Of a stretch of DNA of 64,000 bases, positions 9,515-17,927 are shown piece after piece. The notes under the pieces were generated by a model. It worked only from the letters and a program-made list of their open reading frames with translations. It was not told the origin of the DNA and did not search any database. The stretch covers positions 1,652,001-1,716,000 of the forward strand of contig NZ_LBMJ01000001.1 of NCBI RefSeq assembly GCF_001413925.1, in the 5' to 3' direction. A program made the translations under genes and the position numbers. The stretch's first letter is position 1. Every line of letters starts with the position of its first letter. The DNA is from Nonlabens sp. YIK11 (lineage in GTDB: Bacteria > Bacteroidota > Bacteroidia > Flavobacteriales > Flavobacteriaceae).

Positions 9515-10759
9515 ATGACGTTATTTAAAAGGTTGCCTGTTTTATACCTGTTACCGTTGCTGTTGCTTTATATAGTGGTGGCTCTTTTGACCATAGATAC
9601 AGAATTAGGCGGCGATCAAGCTCGATACTTGATGTATGCGCAAAATATTATTGATGGTGGCTATGCCATTGATGGGCCTTTATTTTTATGGAACGGACCA
9701 GGTTATCCCATTATTTTGGCACCATTCGTTTGGCTAGGCATGCCACTAGCGGCGTTGAAGTTTATCAATGTTTTCTTTCTGTTTTCAGGCATTGTGCTTT
9801 TCTACCGCACATGCTTGCGTTTTTTATCGGTAAGACATGCTTTATGGGGTGCCTATCTTTTAGGTTTGTACTATCCACAGGTGAGTTTTTCTCTTAGGTA
9901 CCTTCTTTCAGAAGGTTTTGCTTTTTTTCTGGCTAGCACTATACTGTTTCTATTCTGTGAAATTCTGAATAGGTTTTCTATAAAGAAATTGATTCTAGCA
10001 TCTCTGGCTCTTGGGTTTCTTATTCTCACCAAGGTCATTTTTGCATATGTCGTTCTTGGGTTTATATGCGTTTTGCTGGTGCTTATCGCATTCCGTACGT
10101 TTAAAGCCAAGTGTTATCGTTTGATCTTGATCTGTCTACTAGCTAACGCCGTAACGCTGCCATACTTGACGTACACTTATAGCTTGACCGGTGAATTTCC
10201 TTATTATGCCAATTCTGGTGGGCAATGTCTGTACTGGTTGAGTACGCCGTATGAAGGTGAGCAAGGTGAATGGGTACTGGTACGAGGCCGGGAATTTGAA
10301 AAAAAGCCGCAGTTTGAGAACCACAACGAGTTTTTCAATTCTATTGAAACACTAGAACCTGTTGAGAAGGATAAATATTTAAAGGAGAAAGCTTTTGAGA
10401 ATATCTTGAGCTACCCAAAAAAGTTCTTGAAAAACTACATCTCAAATGTGAGTAGGTTATTTCTGGATATTCCTAATAGCTATACGTATCAAGAGTTTTC
10501 TTTTATTCTTCTGGCCGTGCCCAATAGTTTTTTGTTTGTGTTCATCTGCTTGAGTACTGTAATGATGATTCCACTAAGGAAGAGGCTGCCATTGGTTGTC
10601 ACGGCATCTGCAGCATTTGCAATTATTTATCTTTTAGGGAGCTCATTGCTCTGTGCATATTCCCGGATGCTTTTTCCCGCTTTACCGTTCTTGTTTTTTT
10701 GGATTTTTTACATGATCTATCTATGGAAAAATCCAGAAGCAGGAATTACAATGGATTAA
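9515..10759 (+). CDS. Polytopic membrane protein, GT39/ArnT-like glycosyltransferase family
   Basis: 414 residues with about ten hydrophobic segments. After the first membrane span comes LGGDQARYLMYAQNIIDGGY, the acidic first loop typical of GT-C enzymes of the PMT_2/ArnT type, which use polyprenyl-phosphate sugar donors to modify lipids or proteins on the periplasmic face. A large external loop (about residues 225-310, YYANSGGQCLYWLSTPYEGEQ) follows, as expected. Acceptor and donor are unknown. It stands alone between the MsrA-like gene and the convergent purM. Confidence 0.7.
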   Translation: MTLFKRLPVLYLLPLLLLYIVVALLTIDTELGGDQARYLMYAQNIIDGGYAIDGPLFLWNGPGYPIILAPFVWLGMPLAALKFINVFFLFSGIVLFYRTCLRFLSVRHALWGAYLLGLYYPQVSFSLRYLLSEGFAFFLASTILFLFCEILNRFSIKKLILASLALGFLILTKVIFAYVVLGFICVLLVLIAFRTFKAKCYRLILICLLANAVTLPYLTYTYSLTGEFPYYANSGGQCLYWLSTPYEGEQGEWVLVRGREFEKKPQFENHNEFFNSIETLEPVEKDKYLKEKAFENILSYPKKFLKNYISNVSRLFLDIPNSYTYQEFSFILLAVPNSFLFVFICLSTVMMIPLRKRLPLVVTASAAFAIIYLLGSSLLCAYSRMLFPALPFLFFWIFYMIYLWKNPEAGITMD

Positions 10760-10845
10760 CTTGATCGAAAAAGAAATTGCCGGCTTTCAACACTAGCTTG
10801 TACTTGAAGTTTGTTTTATGAAATAGGCAATGTTACCAGGAATAC

Positions 10846-12024
10846 TTAGTATTCAAAAGTTCCAAATTCACTTTTAATCGTCAGTTTTTTGGAATCGGCA
10901 GCTTCTACACGTCCGATAATTTGAGCTGGTACGTTAAAGGACTCTGAGATTGAAATGATATCTCGTGCGATCGACTCATTCACGTATAGCTCCATACGAT
11001 GTCCCATGTTGAATACCTGATACATTTCCTTCCAATCAGTTCCAGACTCTTCCTGAATCATCTTAAACAAAGGTGGTAAATCAAAAAGCTGATCCTTAAC
11101 AATGTGTAAATTCTTTATGAAATGTAGAATTTTAGTCTGAGCGCCACCACTACAATGTACCATGCCATGTAGATGCTCTCTAGAAACACTGCTCAATATT
11201 TTCTTGATGATAGGCGCATAGGTGCGAGTAGGCGAGAGCACTAATTTACCTGCATCAATAGGACTGTTCTCAATGGAATCGGTTAAATGTTTTGATCCAG
11301 AATAAACCAAATCTTCTGGAACGGCTGCGTCAAAACTTTCAGGATATTTAGAGGCCATAGACTTATGGAACACATCGTGTCTTGCACTGGTAAGTCCATT
11401 ACTTCCCATACCGCCATTATAGGCGGATTCGTAGGTGGCTTGTCCATAGCTAGCCAAACCAACAATAACATCTCCAGCCTGGATGTTTGCATTGTCCACG
11501 ACATCGCTGCGCTTCATTCGAGCAGTAACCGTGGAGTCTACAATGATCGTACGAACCAAATCGCCTACATCTGCCGTTTCACCACCGGTAGAGATGATTT
11601 CTACCCCATGTTTTTTTAGGTCTGCAATGAGTTCTTCCGTACCATTGATGATGGCACTGATGACCTCGCCAGGAATAAGGTTTTTATTGCGTCCTATGGT
11701 ACTGGACAATAAGATATTGTCTGTGGCACCTACACAAAGCAGGTCATCAATATTCATGATGAGTGCATCTTGTGCAATTCCTTTCCATACAGAGATGTCG
11801 CCTGTTTCTTTCCAATAAGTGTAAGCAAGGCTAGACTTGGTACCTGCGCCATCTGCATGCATTATGAGACAATGGTCGTTTGAGCCGGTCAAATAATCTG
11901 GAACAATCTTGCAAAAAGCCTGTGGGAACAAGCCTTTATCTACATTTTTAATCGCATTATGTACATCTTCTTTACCTGCACTAACGCCGCGTTGCGCGTA
12001 TCTTTTGGAAATCTCATTGCTCAT
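10846..12024 (-). CDS. purM: AIR synthase / PurM-type phosphoribosylformylglycinamidine cyclo-ligase
   Basis: ATP-dependent ring closure of FGAM to AIR in purine synthesis. 392 residues, matching the longer Bacteroidota form. N-terminal YAQRGVSAGKEDVHNAI, then HADGAGTKSSLAY, MNIDDLLCVGA, STGGETADVGD and the C-terminal half with MVHCSGGAQTKI and MGHRMELYV. The divergent N-terminal AGTKS replaces the classical DGVGTK motif, as in this clade. A TAnnTTTG box (12029-12036) ends five bases before the ATG, so the message may be leaderless. Confidence 0.88.
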   Translation of the reverse strand: MSNEISKRYAQRGVSAGKEDVHNAIKNVDKGLFPQAFCKIVPDYLTGSNDHCLIMHADGAGTKSSLAYTYWKETGDISVWKGIAQDALIMNIDDLLCVGATDNILLSSTIGRNKNLIPGEVISAIINGTEELIADLKKHGVEIISTGGETADVGDLVRTIIVDSTVTARMKRSDVVDNANIQAGDVIVGLASYGQATYESAYNGGMGSNGLTSARHDVFHKSMASKYPESFDAAVPEDLVYSGSKHLTDSIENSPIDAGKLVLSPTRTYAPIIKKILSSVSREHLHGMVHCSGGAQTKILHFIKNLHIVKDQLFDLPPLFKMIQEESGTDWKEMYQVFNMGHRMELYVNESIARDIISISESFNVPAQIIGRVEAADSKKLTIKSEFGTFEY

Positions 12025-12028
12025 AAGG

Positions 12029-12036
12029 CAAAAATA
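12029..12036 (-). promoter_or_regulatory. Candidate -7 box of purM
   Basis: On the minus strand the sequence is TATTTTTG, a perfect TAnnTTTG Bacteroidota -7 box. The ATG begins at 12024, so the start of transcription would fall at or next to the start codon. No good -33 TTG is visible upstream, which lowers confidence. Confidence 0.45.
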
Positions 12037-12262
12037 CTATTTAAGATCCTAGATTTTCTTGTGAAGGTGAAGGAATCTATTGAAGCAAGGAAATGACTTG
12101 AAGCAACTTCTTTTAAACTAAAGGAGTTAGTCTTTACGTCTAGAAGATCCTTGACTTGCTAGAATGCTATCGACCGCGTGTTTAGGACTTTAATTATGAC
12201 TGTTTAGATATCTAGCGTTAATTAATGCACAAAGTAATTAAGCCTTTGAGCCACTAATTAAT
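12037..12262. other. Spacer between purM and glnN, no gene seen
   Basis: A+T-rich DNA between the purM promoter box and the glnN terminator. No open frame with coding character and no repeat copy is seen. Confidence 0.5.
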
Positions 12263-12292
12263 CAAAAAAAATCCCCAGTTGATACTGGGGAT
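12263..12292 (-). terminator. Rho-independent terminator of glnN
   Basis: A 9-bp perfect stem, ATCCCCAGT (12271-12279) and ACTGGGGAT (12284-12292), with a 4-base loop. On the minus strand it is followed by a run of T (12263-12270), starting 22 bases after the glnN stop. Confidence 0.85.
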
Positions 12293-12313
12293 TTTGAATA
12301 AAGATAGATCTAA

Positions 12314-14500
12314 TTATCTAGTGAATAATAGTTCTCGATATTTGGTCAATGGCCATAGTTCATCGTCGACTAAAATTTCTAGCTTATCACAGTGGTAACG
12401 AATTTCTTCAAAGAATGGCTTCACTTCATCACAATAAAGATCTGCGGTCTCTACCGCATCTTTTGCATTGTTCGCTTTTTTGCGCGCTTCAGTCATATCT
12501 GTAATGCCTTTATTGATTTTGGCGATGTGATCTGAAATCTCTTCAATGATCTCCATTTGCTCGTGAGCAATCTTTTTGAAGTCCTTACCGTAGATTTCTT
12601 TCAAACCACGTACGTTTTCAATCAACGTGTTTTGATATCTAATGGCTGTAGGAATCACATGATTGCGTGCTATATCACCTAAAAGACGTCCTTCAATTTG
12701 TATGCGCATGGCATATTCTTCAATCTCGATCTCATAACGTGCTTCTGACTCGATCTTACTCATGATATTGAGTTCTTCAAATAGCGCTATGGATTTCTTG
12801 GAGATTTTAGCCTTTAAGGCAGTAGGAGTCGTTTTATTATTACTCAAGCCTCTTTTTGCAGCTTCTTTTGCCCAAGCTTCACCGTAACCATCACCTTCAA
12901 ATCTGATTTTCTTGGACTTCTTGATGTATTCTCTCAGTACATTAAAGATAGCTTCGTCTTTCTTAAGCTTCTTGTCTTTGATCAACGCATCTACCTCTTT
13001 TTTGAATTCGATCAATTGTTTAGCAACGATGGCATTAAGAACCGTCATTGGGTTGGCACAGTTGGCAATGGAACCTACTGCACGCAACTCAAATTTGTTA
13101 CCGGTAAAGGCAAACGGTGAGGTACGGTTACGGTCGGTATTGTCTAGAATCACTTCTGGAATTTTACCTACCACATTTAGTTTAAGATCCGTTTTTTCTT
13201 CTGGCGTTAGTTTACCATCAGTGACTTTTTCTAATTGGTCTAAAACGTCTGTTAGTTGAGAACCAATAAATACAGAGATAATCGCTGGTGGTGCTTCATT
13301 TGCTCCCAAACGGTGATCGTTAGACGCACTTGCAATCGATGCACGCACTAATTCTTCATGATCGTGAACGGCTTTGATGGTATTGATGAAGAACGTCAAG
13401 AATTGAAGGTTCTTCATAGGAGTACTACCAGGACCCAATAGGTTTACTCCAGTATTGGTAGAGAGTGACCAGTTATTGTGCTTACCACTACCATTGATTC
13501 CTGCAAAAGGCTTCTCGTGGAATAGTACTTTAAAATGGTGTCTCGCTGCGGTCTTGCGCATCACATCCATCAATAAACTGTTATGGTCTACTGCTAGGTT
13601 AGCTTCTTCAAAAATAGGAGCTAATTCAAACTGGTTAGGTGCCACCTCATTGTGTCTGGTTTTTACAGGTATACCTAATAGCATACATTCTGTTTCCATG
13701 TCACGCATGAAATTCAATACTCGTGAAGGAATAGAACCAAAATAGTGATCATCTAACTGTTGACCTTTTGCAGATGCATGACCTAACAAGGTACGACCTG
13801 AAAGATCAAGGTCTGGTCTAGATGATGCTAACGCACTATCAATAAGAAAATATTCTTGTTCCCATCCTAGTGTAGCCACTACTTTAGAAACATTTTTGTC
13901 AAAATATTTACAAACCGCTGTCGCTGCCTGATCTATGCTTTGGAGTGATCTAAGTAAAGGAGTTTTGAAATCCAGCGCTTCACCAGTATAAGCAACAAAT
14001 ACGGTTGGGATACACAATGTAGTACCCATGATAAACGCAGGGGATGTAGGATCCCATGCCGTGTAACCACGTGCCTCAAAAGTATTTCTAATTCCGCCGT
14101 TAGGGAAAGAAGATGCATCTGGCTCTTGTTGTACCAATTGGCCTCCATCAAATTTTTCCATTACTTCACCGCTCATTTCCAGCTCAAAAAAGGCGTCATG
14201 CTTTTCTGCTGTTGATCCAGTTAGTGGTTGGAACCAGTGCGTGTAATGTGTTGCTCCATTTTGAATTGCCCAATCTTTCATACCTGTAGAGATATGGTCT
14301 GCAATTTCACGATCTATTTTAGTACCCGTTTCCATGGCAGACATAACGCTTTTGTAAGCTTGTTTTGTCAAGTGGTGACGCATGGCAGATTTGTTAAACA
14401 CATGCTTACCGAAAATACTACTGCGGCGTTCTGGTTCCGTCACTGGAATTGGTTGACGATTCAACGTCTCTTTGATTGCTTGAAATCTAAGTGTGGACAT
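12314..14500 (-). CDS. glnN: Glutamine synthetase type III
   Basis: Makes glutamine from glutamate, ammonia and ATP; the main ammonium-assimilating enzyme type in many Bacteroidota. 728 residues, the length of GSIII dodecamers and far longer than GSI. Landmarks: FEARGYTAWDPTSPAFI, LGWEQEYFLID (metal-binding Glu), KTRHNEVAPNQFELAP, and the ATP/glutamate block NGSGKHNNWSLSTN. The C-terminal third is GSIII-specific. It is transcribed alone and ends in a strong terminator. No PII gene or riboswitch is seen next to it. Confidence 0.95.
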   Translation of the reverse strand: MSTLRFQAIKETLNRQPIPVTEPERRSSIFGKHVFNKSAMRHHLTKQAYKSVMSAMETGTKIDREIADHISTGMKDWAIQNGATHYTHWFQPLTGSTAEKHDAFFELEMSGEVMEKFDGGQLVQQEPDASSFPNGGIRNTFEARGYTAWDPTSPAFIMGTTLCIPTVFVAYTGEALDFKTPLLRSLQSIDQAATAVCKYFDKNVSKVVATLGWEQEYFLIDSALASSRPDLDLSGRTLLGHASAKGQQLDDHYFGSIPSRVLNFMRDMETECMLLGIPVKTRHNEVAPNQFELAPIFEEANLAVDHNSLLMDVMRKTAARHHFKVLFHEKPFAGINGSGKHNNWSLSTNTGVNLLGPGSTPMKNLQFLTFFINTIKAVHDHEELVRASIASASNDHRLGANEAPPAIISVFIGSQLTDVLDQLEKVTDGKLTPEEKTDLKLNVVGKIPEVILDNTDRNRTSPFAFTGNKFELRAVGSIANCANPMTVLNAIVAKQLIEFKKEVDALIKDKKLKKDEAIFNVLREYIKKSKKIRFEGDGYGEAWAKEAAKRGLSNNKTTPTALKAKISKKSIALFEELNIMSKIESEARYEIEIEEYAMRIQIEGRLLGDIARNHVIPTAIRYQNTLIENVRGLKEIYGKDFKKIAHEQMEIIEEISDHIAKINKGITDMTEARKKANNAKDAVETADLYCDEVKPFFEEIRYHCDKLEILVDDELWPLTKYRELLFTR

Positions 14501-14613
14501 ATTGGATTTAATTGAATTAGTGGTGTAAAAATATTAAAATAAGAAAAACACCCCTAAAAAAAATGGGGTTTAACGTTAATAGCTCAAAAAAATTCGTGCT
14601 GAAGCCCTAAATA

Positions 14614-15582
14614 CTATAGGGCGTTGAAGATATAATAAATAAACAGGCCGTAAATTGCCAATAATCCAATTCCCTTGAATCTAGAAATCACAAATCGTTT
14701 AGGTAAAAAGGCAAGAGGTAACAGTACGACGGCAAATCCTATCATCCACAAAATATCATTACTAAGGAGTGAAAGGTTTTGACCATCGATTTCTATAGGT
14801 TGGATCACAGCGGTTATTCCCAAAACAGATCCTATATTAAAAATGTTGCTTCCCACCAGATTACCTAAGGAAATGGCTTTTTCTTTCTTGATGGCGGCAA
14901 TAAGAGAGGCGGCCAGTTCTGGAACCGAGGTTCCTACAGCGATCATGGAAACTGCTATCACACCTTCAGGAATAGCTAGTGCCGTGGCAATCTCGACAGC
15001 ACCTTTCACCAGCCATTCAGATCCCAGCCATAGTGCGGCACCACCTAATAATAAATAGAGAATGATTTTCCACCATTTGTTTTTTTGAGCGCTTTCGTCC
15101 AGATCCATATCCAGGTCAATATCTACCGCAGCTGGTTGTTTACGAGCACGGCGAATGAGCAACACTAAGAAAAGCACTAATAAAGCTATAAGAAAAACAC
15201 CTTCCAGCCGGGTGATGTTGTTTCCCGTCCATAAAACCGCATAGCAAATAAGGCTAAAAACCACCATCCACAACCAGTTGAATTTAAAGAAATCCTTATC
15301 CATGGCCAGTGGTGCCACAACCGCAGTGGCGCCTAAAACGATTCCAATATTGGCAATGTTGGATCCTATTACATTCCCAACCGCAAGTGCCGAAAGTCCA
15401 TTGAGGGCACCTTGAACGCTCACAATCAGTTCTGGCGCACTCGTCGCAAAAGAAACCACGGTAAGCCCAATGATCATTCTAGACAGGTTCAGTTTGAGGG
15501 ATAGCCCAACTGATGAGCGTACCAAAAACTCACCACCAGCCACCAGCAACACAAAACCCAGAATGATATAAAGAATACTCAT
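14614..15582 (-). CDS. Calcium/sodium antiporter, CaCA family (YrbG type)
   Basis: 322 residues with about ten transmembrane segments arranged as two inverted repeats. Each repeat carries the ion-binding alpha motif: GLTVVSFATSAPELIVS near residue 40-55 and MIAVGTSVPELAASL in the second half, plus matching GNVIGSNIANIG and GNLVGSNIFNIG loops. Expected to exchange Ca2+ for Na+ or H+ across the inner membrane. A short acidic cytoplasmic linker (DIDLDMDLDESAQ) separates the halves. It follows the YetF-like gene without any gap, so the pair is one operon. Confidence 0.9.
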   Translation of the reverse strand: MSILYIILGFVLLVAGGEFLVRSSVGLSLKLNLSRMIIGLTVVSFATSAPELIVSVQGALNGLSALAVGNVIGSNIANIGIVLGATAVVAPLAMDKDFFKFNWLWMVVFSLICYAVLWTGNNITRLEGVFLIALLVLFLVLLIRRARKQPAAVDIDLDMDLDESAQKNKWWKIILYLLLGGAALWLGSEWLVKGAVEIATALAIPEGVIAVSMIAVGTSVPELAASLIAAIKKEKAISLGNLVGSNIFNIGSVLGITAVIQPIEIDGQNLSLLSNDILWMIGFAVVLLPLAFLPKRFVISRFKGIGLLAIYGLFIYYIFNAL

Positions 15583-16116
15583 CTAATAACCTTCAACATC
15601 CTCCATGATAAAATCCTCCATGCGCTCTTCACCACTTGTGTGCAGGACGCTCACATCGCCAGTGGTTTCCAGCACTACGGCGCGCACCTCGCTCAACCTG
15701 ATTACATTGGCCTCGCGCAACTTACCTCTCAGTTCATTTTTGGTGACTTTGGTTTTTTGCAAGTTTTCCTCAATAATTTCGCCGTCTTTCATGAGTAGGA
15801 TAGGTGTATTATCGATCATCGATCTTGCAGTTTTACTTTTAAACATGACATAGGTAACCAGATAGTTCATTAGGTACAACATCCCTATTAATAGAGCGCC
15901 CACAAATAATGATGGAGAACTCGTGGCAGCGCTCATTGCAAGCAAGTTACCTATGGCCACCGTATTGAGAAAGTCAAAGCCAGTCATTTTACTAAAACTC
16001 TTCAGACCAAACAGTCTCGTAAAGACGATCAATAAGATATAGAGAAATACAGTGCCCACGATTACCTCGGGCATGAACTCAATCTTATCCGTATATAGTT
16101 TCCAATTGATGTCCAT
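15583..16116 (-). CDS. DUF421/YetF-like membrane protein
   Basis: 177 residues: three N-terminal transmembrane segments (about 18-100) with RLFGLKSFSKMTGFDFLNTVAIGNLLA, followed by a soluble YetF-type C-terminal domain with DNTPILLMKDGEIIEENLQKTKVT and ELRGKLREANV. Family role is unknown; YetF proteins are inner-membrane proteins of Gram-positive spores and many bacteria. It is directly adjacent (0 bases) to the CaCA antiporter gene. Confidence 0.85.
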   Translation of the reverse strand: MDINWKLYTDKIEFMPEVIVGTVFLYILLIVFTRLFGLKSFSKMTGFDFLNTVAIGNLLAMSAATSSPSLFVGALLIGMLYLMNYLVTYVMFKSKTARSMIDNTPILLMKDGEIIEENLQKTKVTKNELRGKLREANVIRLSEVRAVVLETTGDVSVLHTSGEERMEDFIMEDVEGY

Positions 16117-16149
16117 GATTTTGGTTATTTAGATGGTGTGAAAGGAGTT

Positions 16150-16165
16150 CGCTTTCGCGAAAGCG
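16150..16165. repeat. 16-bp palindrome copy (exact), intergenic
   Basis: Exact copy, 20-bp palindrome when extended (16148-16167). It lies in the 84-base gap upstream of the YetF-like gene start (16116) and downstream of the SUMF1-like gene stop (16201), one of the few copies outside coding DNA. Confidence 0.95.
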
Positions 16166-16200
16166 AAAACATTTTAAGCCTTTGAGTTGTGAGGAAAGTA

Positions 16201-17013
16201 CTACTTCTTTTCCACTTCACAAACACAACGGAAACCTGTTTTCAACTCGGCGCGATCGTAATATTGAAGTGGCTGGTTAAACAAGGGCAGATAGGTGCCG
16301 TCTTGACCGATTTCCTTAAGTTCCAGAATCATCAGGTTGCCATTTTCCTGCAATTCTTTAAAGGTGAGCGTACTAGCCATGGCAGAGAACATGTCGTCTT
16401 GATAGTAGCGAATCCTGTCGCGACTACTTAACTGATTTTCAATCTGGAGCATTTCTTTCTGTTTGGGCAGGCGATAGTTGACCTTATAGGGAAACTTGGC
16501 TCGTTTCTTTTCTGACTTGCTGCGTATGGCGTACACCGCATTGGACAGATCAGATCGCCACAAACAGAACAACTCTGCTTGAAATTTTGAAATTCCTATC
16601 ACTGGATGGTAAGCATATCTAGGGTTTTTGCTGTATTCACCTAGTTTGAGTTGTTTGTTGACGAGTTCCTTAGGATTCTCATAAGTGGCCTCCATGTACA
16701 ACCTGGTGTTACCGGTCCATGGTTGGAACACGGTATCTTGAGATAGATCATAACGTGGATAGAACTGCATGCGCTCGTGCTTTTTCATGCTCCAATAATT
16801 CTCAAGGTTATCCAGAAACTCATTGTACATCAAATTAGTCACTGGAACTCGATCCACGTACAAAGTGTCATTTACTTTAAGTGTTCCTGGCGGCACGTCA
16901 ATGGCATTAACCTCAAGCGCTTCTGGTGTGAGCGACTTCTTTGGGCTGTTGCAGGATAGAAGCACAAAACAGAAAATTATCAACAGGAAAATACGGCTCT
17001 GGAAAAATTTCAT
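16201..17013 (-). CDS. SUMF1/FGE-domain lipoprotein (GldJ/GldK-like)
   Basis: 270 residues with a lipoprotein signal (IFLLIIFCFVLLSC, Cys ~21). The mature part has formylglycine-generating-enzyme-fold landmarks in order: DRVPVTNLMYNEFL, HPVIGISKFQAELFCLWRS, NYRLPKQKEM, and a final TGFRCVCE. These match SUMF1-domain lipoproteins such as the gliding proteins GldJ/GldK, although it is shorter than those. The FGE catalytic cysteine pair is not evident, so a structural role is likelier than an enzymatic one. A promoter with TTTG-N17-TATTTTTG lies 39 bases upstream. Confidence 0.7.
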   Translation of the reverse strand: MKFFQSRIFLLIIFCFVLLSCNSPKKSLTPEALEVNAIDVPPGTLKVNDTLYVDRVPVTNLMYNEFLDNLENYWSMKKHERMQFYPRYDLSQDTVFQPWTGNTRLYMEATYENPKELVNKQLKLGEYSKNPRYAYHPVIGISKFQAELFCLWRSDLSNAVYAIRSKSEKKRAKFPYKVNYRLPKQKEMLQIENQLSSRDRIRYYQDDMFSAMASTLTFKELQENGNLMILELKEIGQDGTYLPLFNQPLQYYDRAELKTGFRCVCEVEKK

Positions 17014-17051
17014 TTAAAGTAGGTTTGAGCGGTTCGTTAATAAGTTCTGAT

Positions 17052-17080
17052 CAAAAATAGCATAAACCGTGGACCACAAA
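17052..17080 (-). promoter_or_regulatory. Bacteroidota-type promoter for the SUMF1-like gene
   Basis: On the minus strand: TTTG at 17080-17077, a 17-base spacer, then TATTTTTG at 17059-17052. Both elements match the Bacteroidota consensus and the position suits the start at 17013. Confidence 0.65.
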
Positions 17081-17126
17081 CCCATTGAGACTTGTATTTT
17101 TACTTCAAATTTAAGCCCGTATTCTT

Positions 17127-17783
17127 ATGAAATTCTTTATTGATACCGCAAACCTTGATCAAATTGCAGATGCGCAAGATCTAGGCGTGCTGGATGGAGT
17201 CACCACTAATCCTAGCTTGATGGCAAAGGAAGGCATTACTGGTGCAGAAAATATTATCAACCACTACAAGAAAATCTGCGAGATCGTGGATGGTGATGTC
17301 AGTGCAGAGGTGATCTCGACCGACTTTGATGGTATGGTAGAAGAAGGTGAGAAGCTTGCAGCGCTCAATAGCCAGATCGTGGTAAAGGTGCCTATGATTA
17401 AAGATGGTATCAAAGCAATCAAGTATTTTTCTGATAAAGGAATCAAGACCAACTGTACTTTAGTATTTAGTGCAGGTCAGGCATTGCTAGCTGCAAAGGC
17501 TGGTGCAACTTACGTTTCTCCATTTATAGGTAGATTGGATGACATCAGCACAGATGGTTTGAACCTTATTGCAGAGATCAGATTGATCTATGACAACTAC
17601 GGTTTTGAAACTGAGATTCTTGCAGCATCGGTACGTCACACCATGCATATTTTAGAATGTGCCAAGTTAGGTGCAGACGTGATGACCGGACCATTATCTT
17701 CAATAGAAGGATTGCTTAAGCACCCATTGACAGACATAGGTCTAGCAAAATTCTTAGCCGACTATAAAAAAGGAAACTCTTAA
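17127..17783 (+). CDS. Transaldolase / fructose-6-phosphate aldolase-like (TalC/Fsa family)
   Basis: 218 residues, the short single-domain form. [27 protein letters not shown], and VVKVPM with the Schiff-base Lys 87; SPFIGRLDD and ASVRHTMHI complete the (beta/alpha)8 barrel. Flavobacterial members of this size are usually transaldolases of the pentose phosphate pathway; sequence alone does not separate this from Fsa activity. Ends in a strong terminator 28 bases downstream. Confidence 0.9.
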   Translation: MKFFIDTANLDQIADAQDLGVLDGVTTNPSLMAKEGITGAENIINHYKKICEIVDGDVSAEVISTDFDGMVEEGEKLAALNSQIVVKVPMIKDGIKAIKYFSDKGIKTNCTLVFSAGQALLAAKAGATYVSPFIGRLDDISTDGLNLIAEIRLIYDNYGFETEILAASVRHTMHILECAKLGADVMTGPLSSIEGLLKHPLTDIGLAKFLADYKKGNS

Positions 17784-17810
17784 TCTATCCAAAGAGTCCT
17801 GAATTGAAAA

Positions 17811-17845
17811 AAGCCGAAACACATCAATGTGTTTCGGCTTTTTTA
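17811..17845 (+). terminator. Rho-independent terminator, possibly bidirectional
   Basis: A perfect 14-bp stem (17811-17824 with 17827-17840) around a 2-base centre, followed by a T-run. The left arm is preceded by A-rich DNA, so it could also stop the minus-strand gene ending at 17928. Confidence 0.9.
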
Positions 17846-17927
17846 TGTGGTGAAAACTAAGGAGTCAAATGAGAATTCACATCTCTGTCCGCATGAAAAA
17901 ATTTGGGAATCGTACTCAGCTTAAATA

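Noticed and set aside
14558..14575. ACCCC/GGGGT hairpin upstream of glnN as riboswitch or operator
   Set aside because: Only a 5-bp stem with an A-rich loop; too weak to support a claim.
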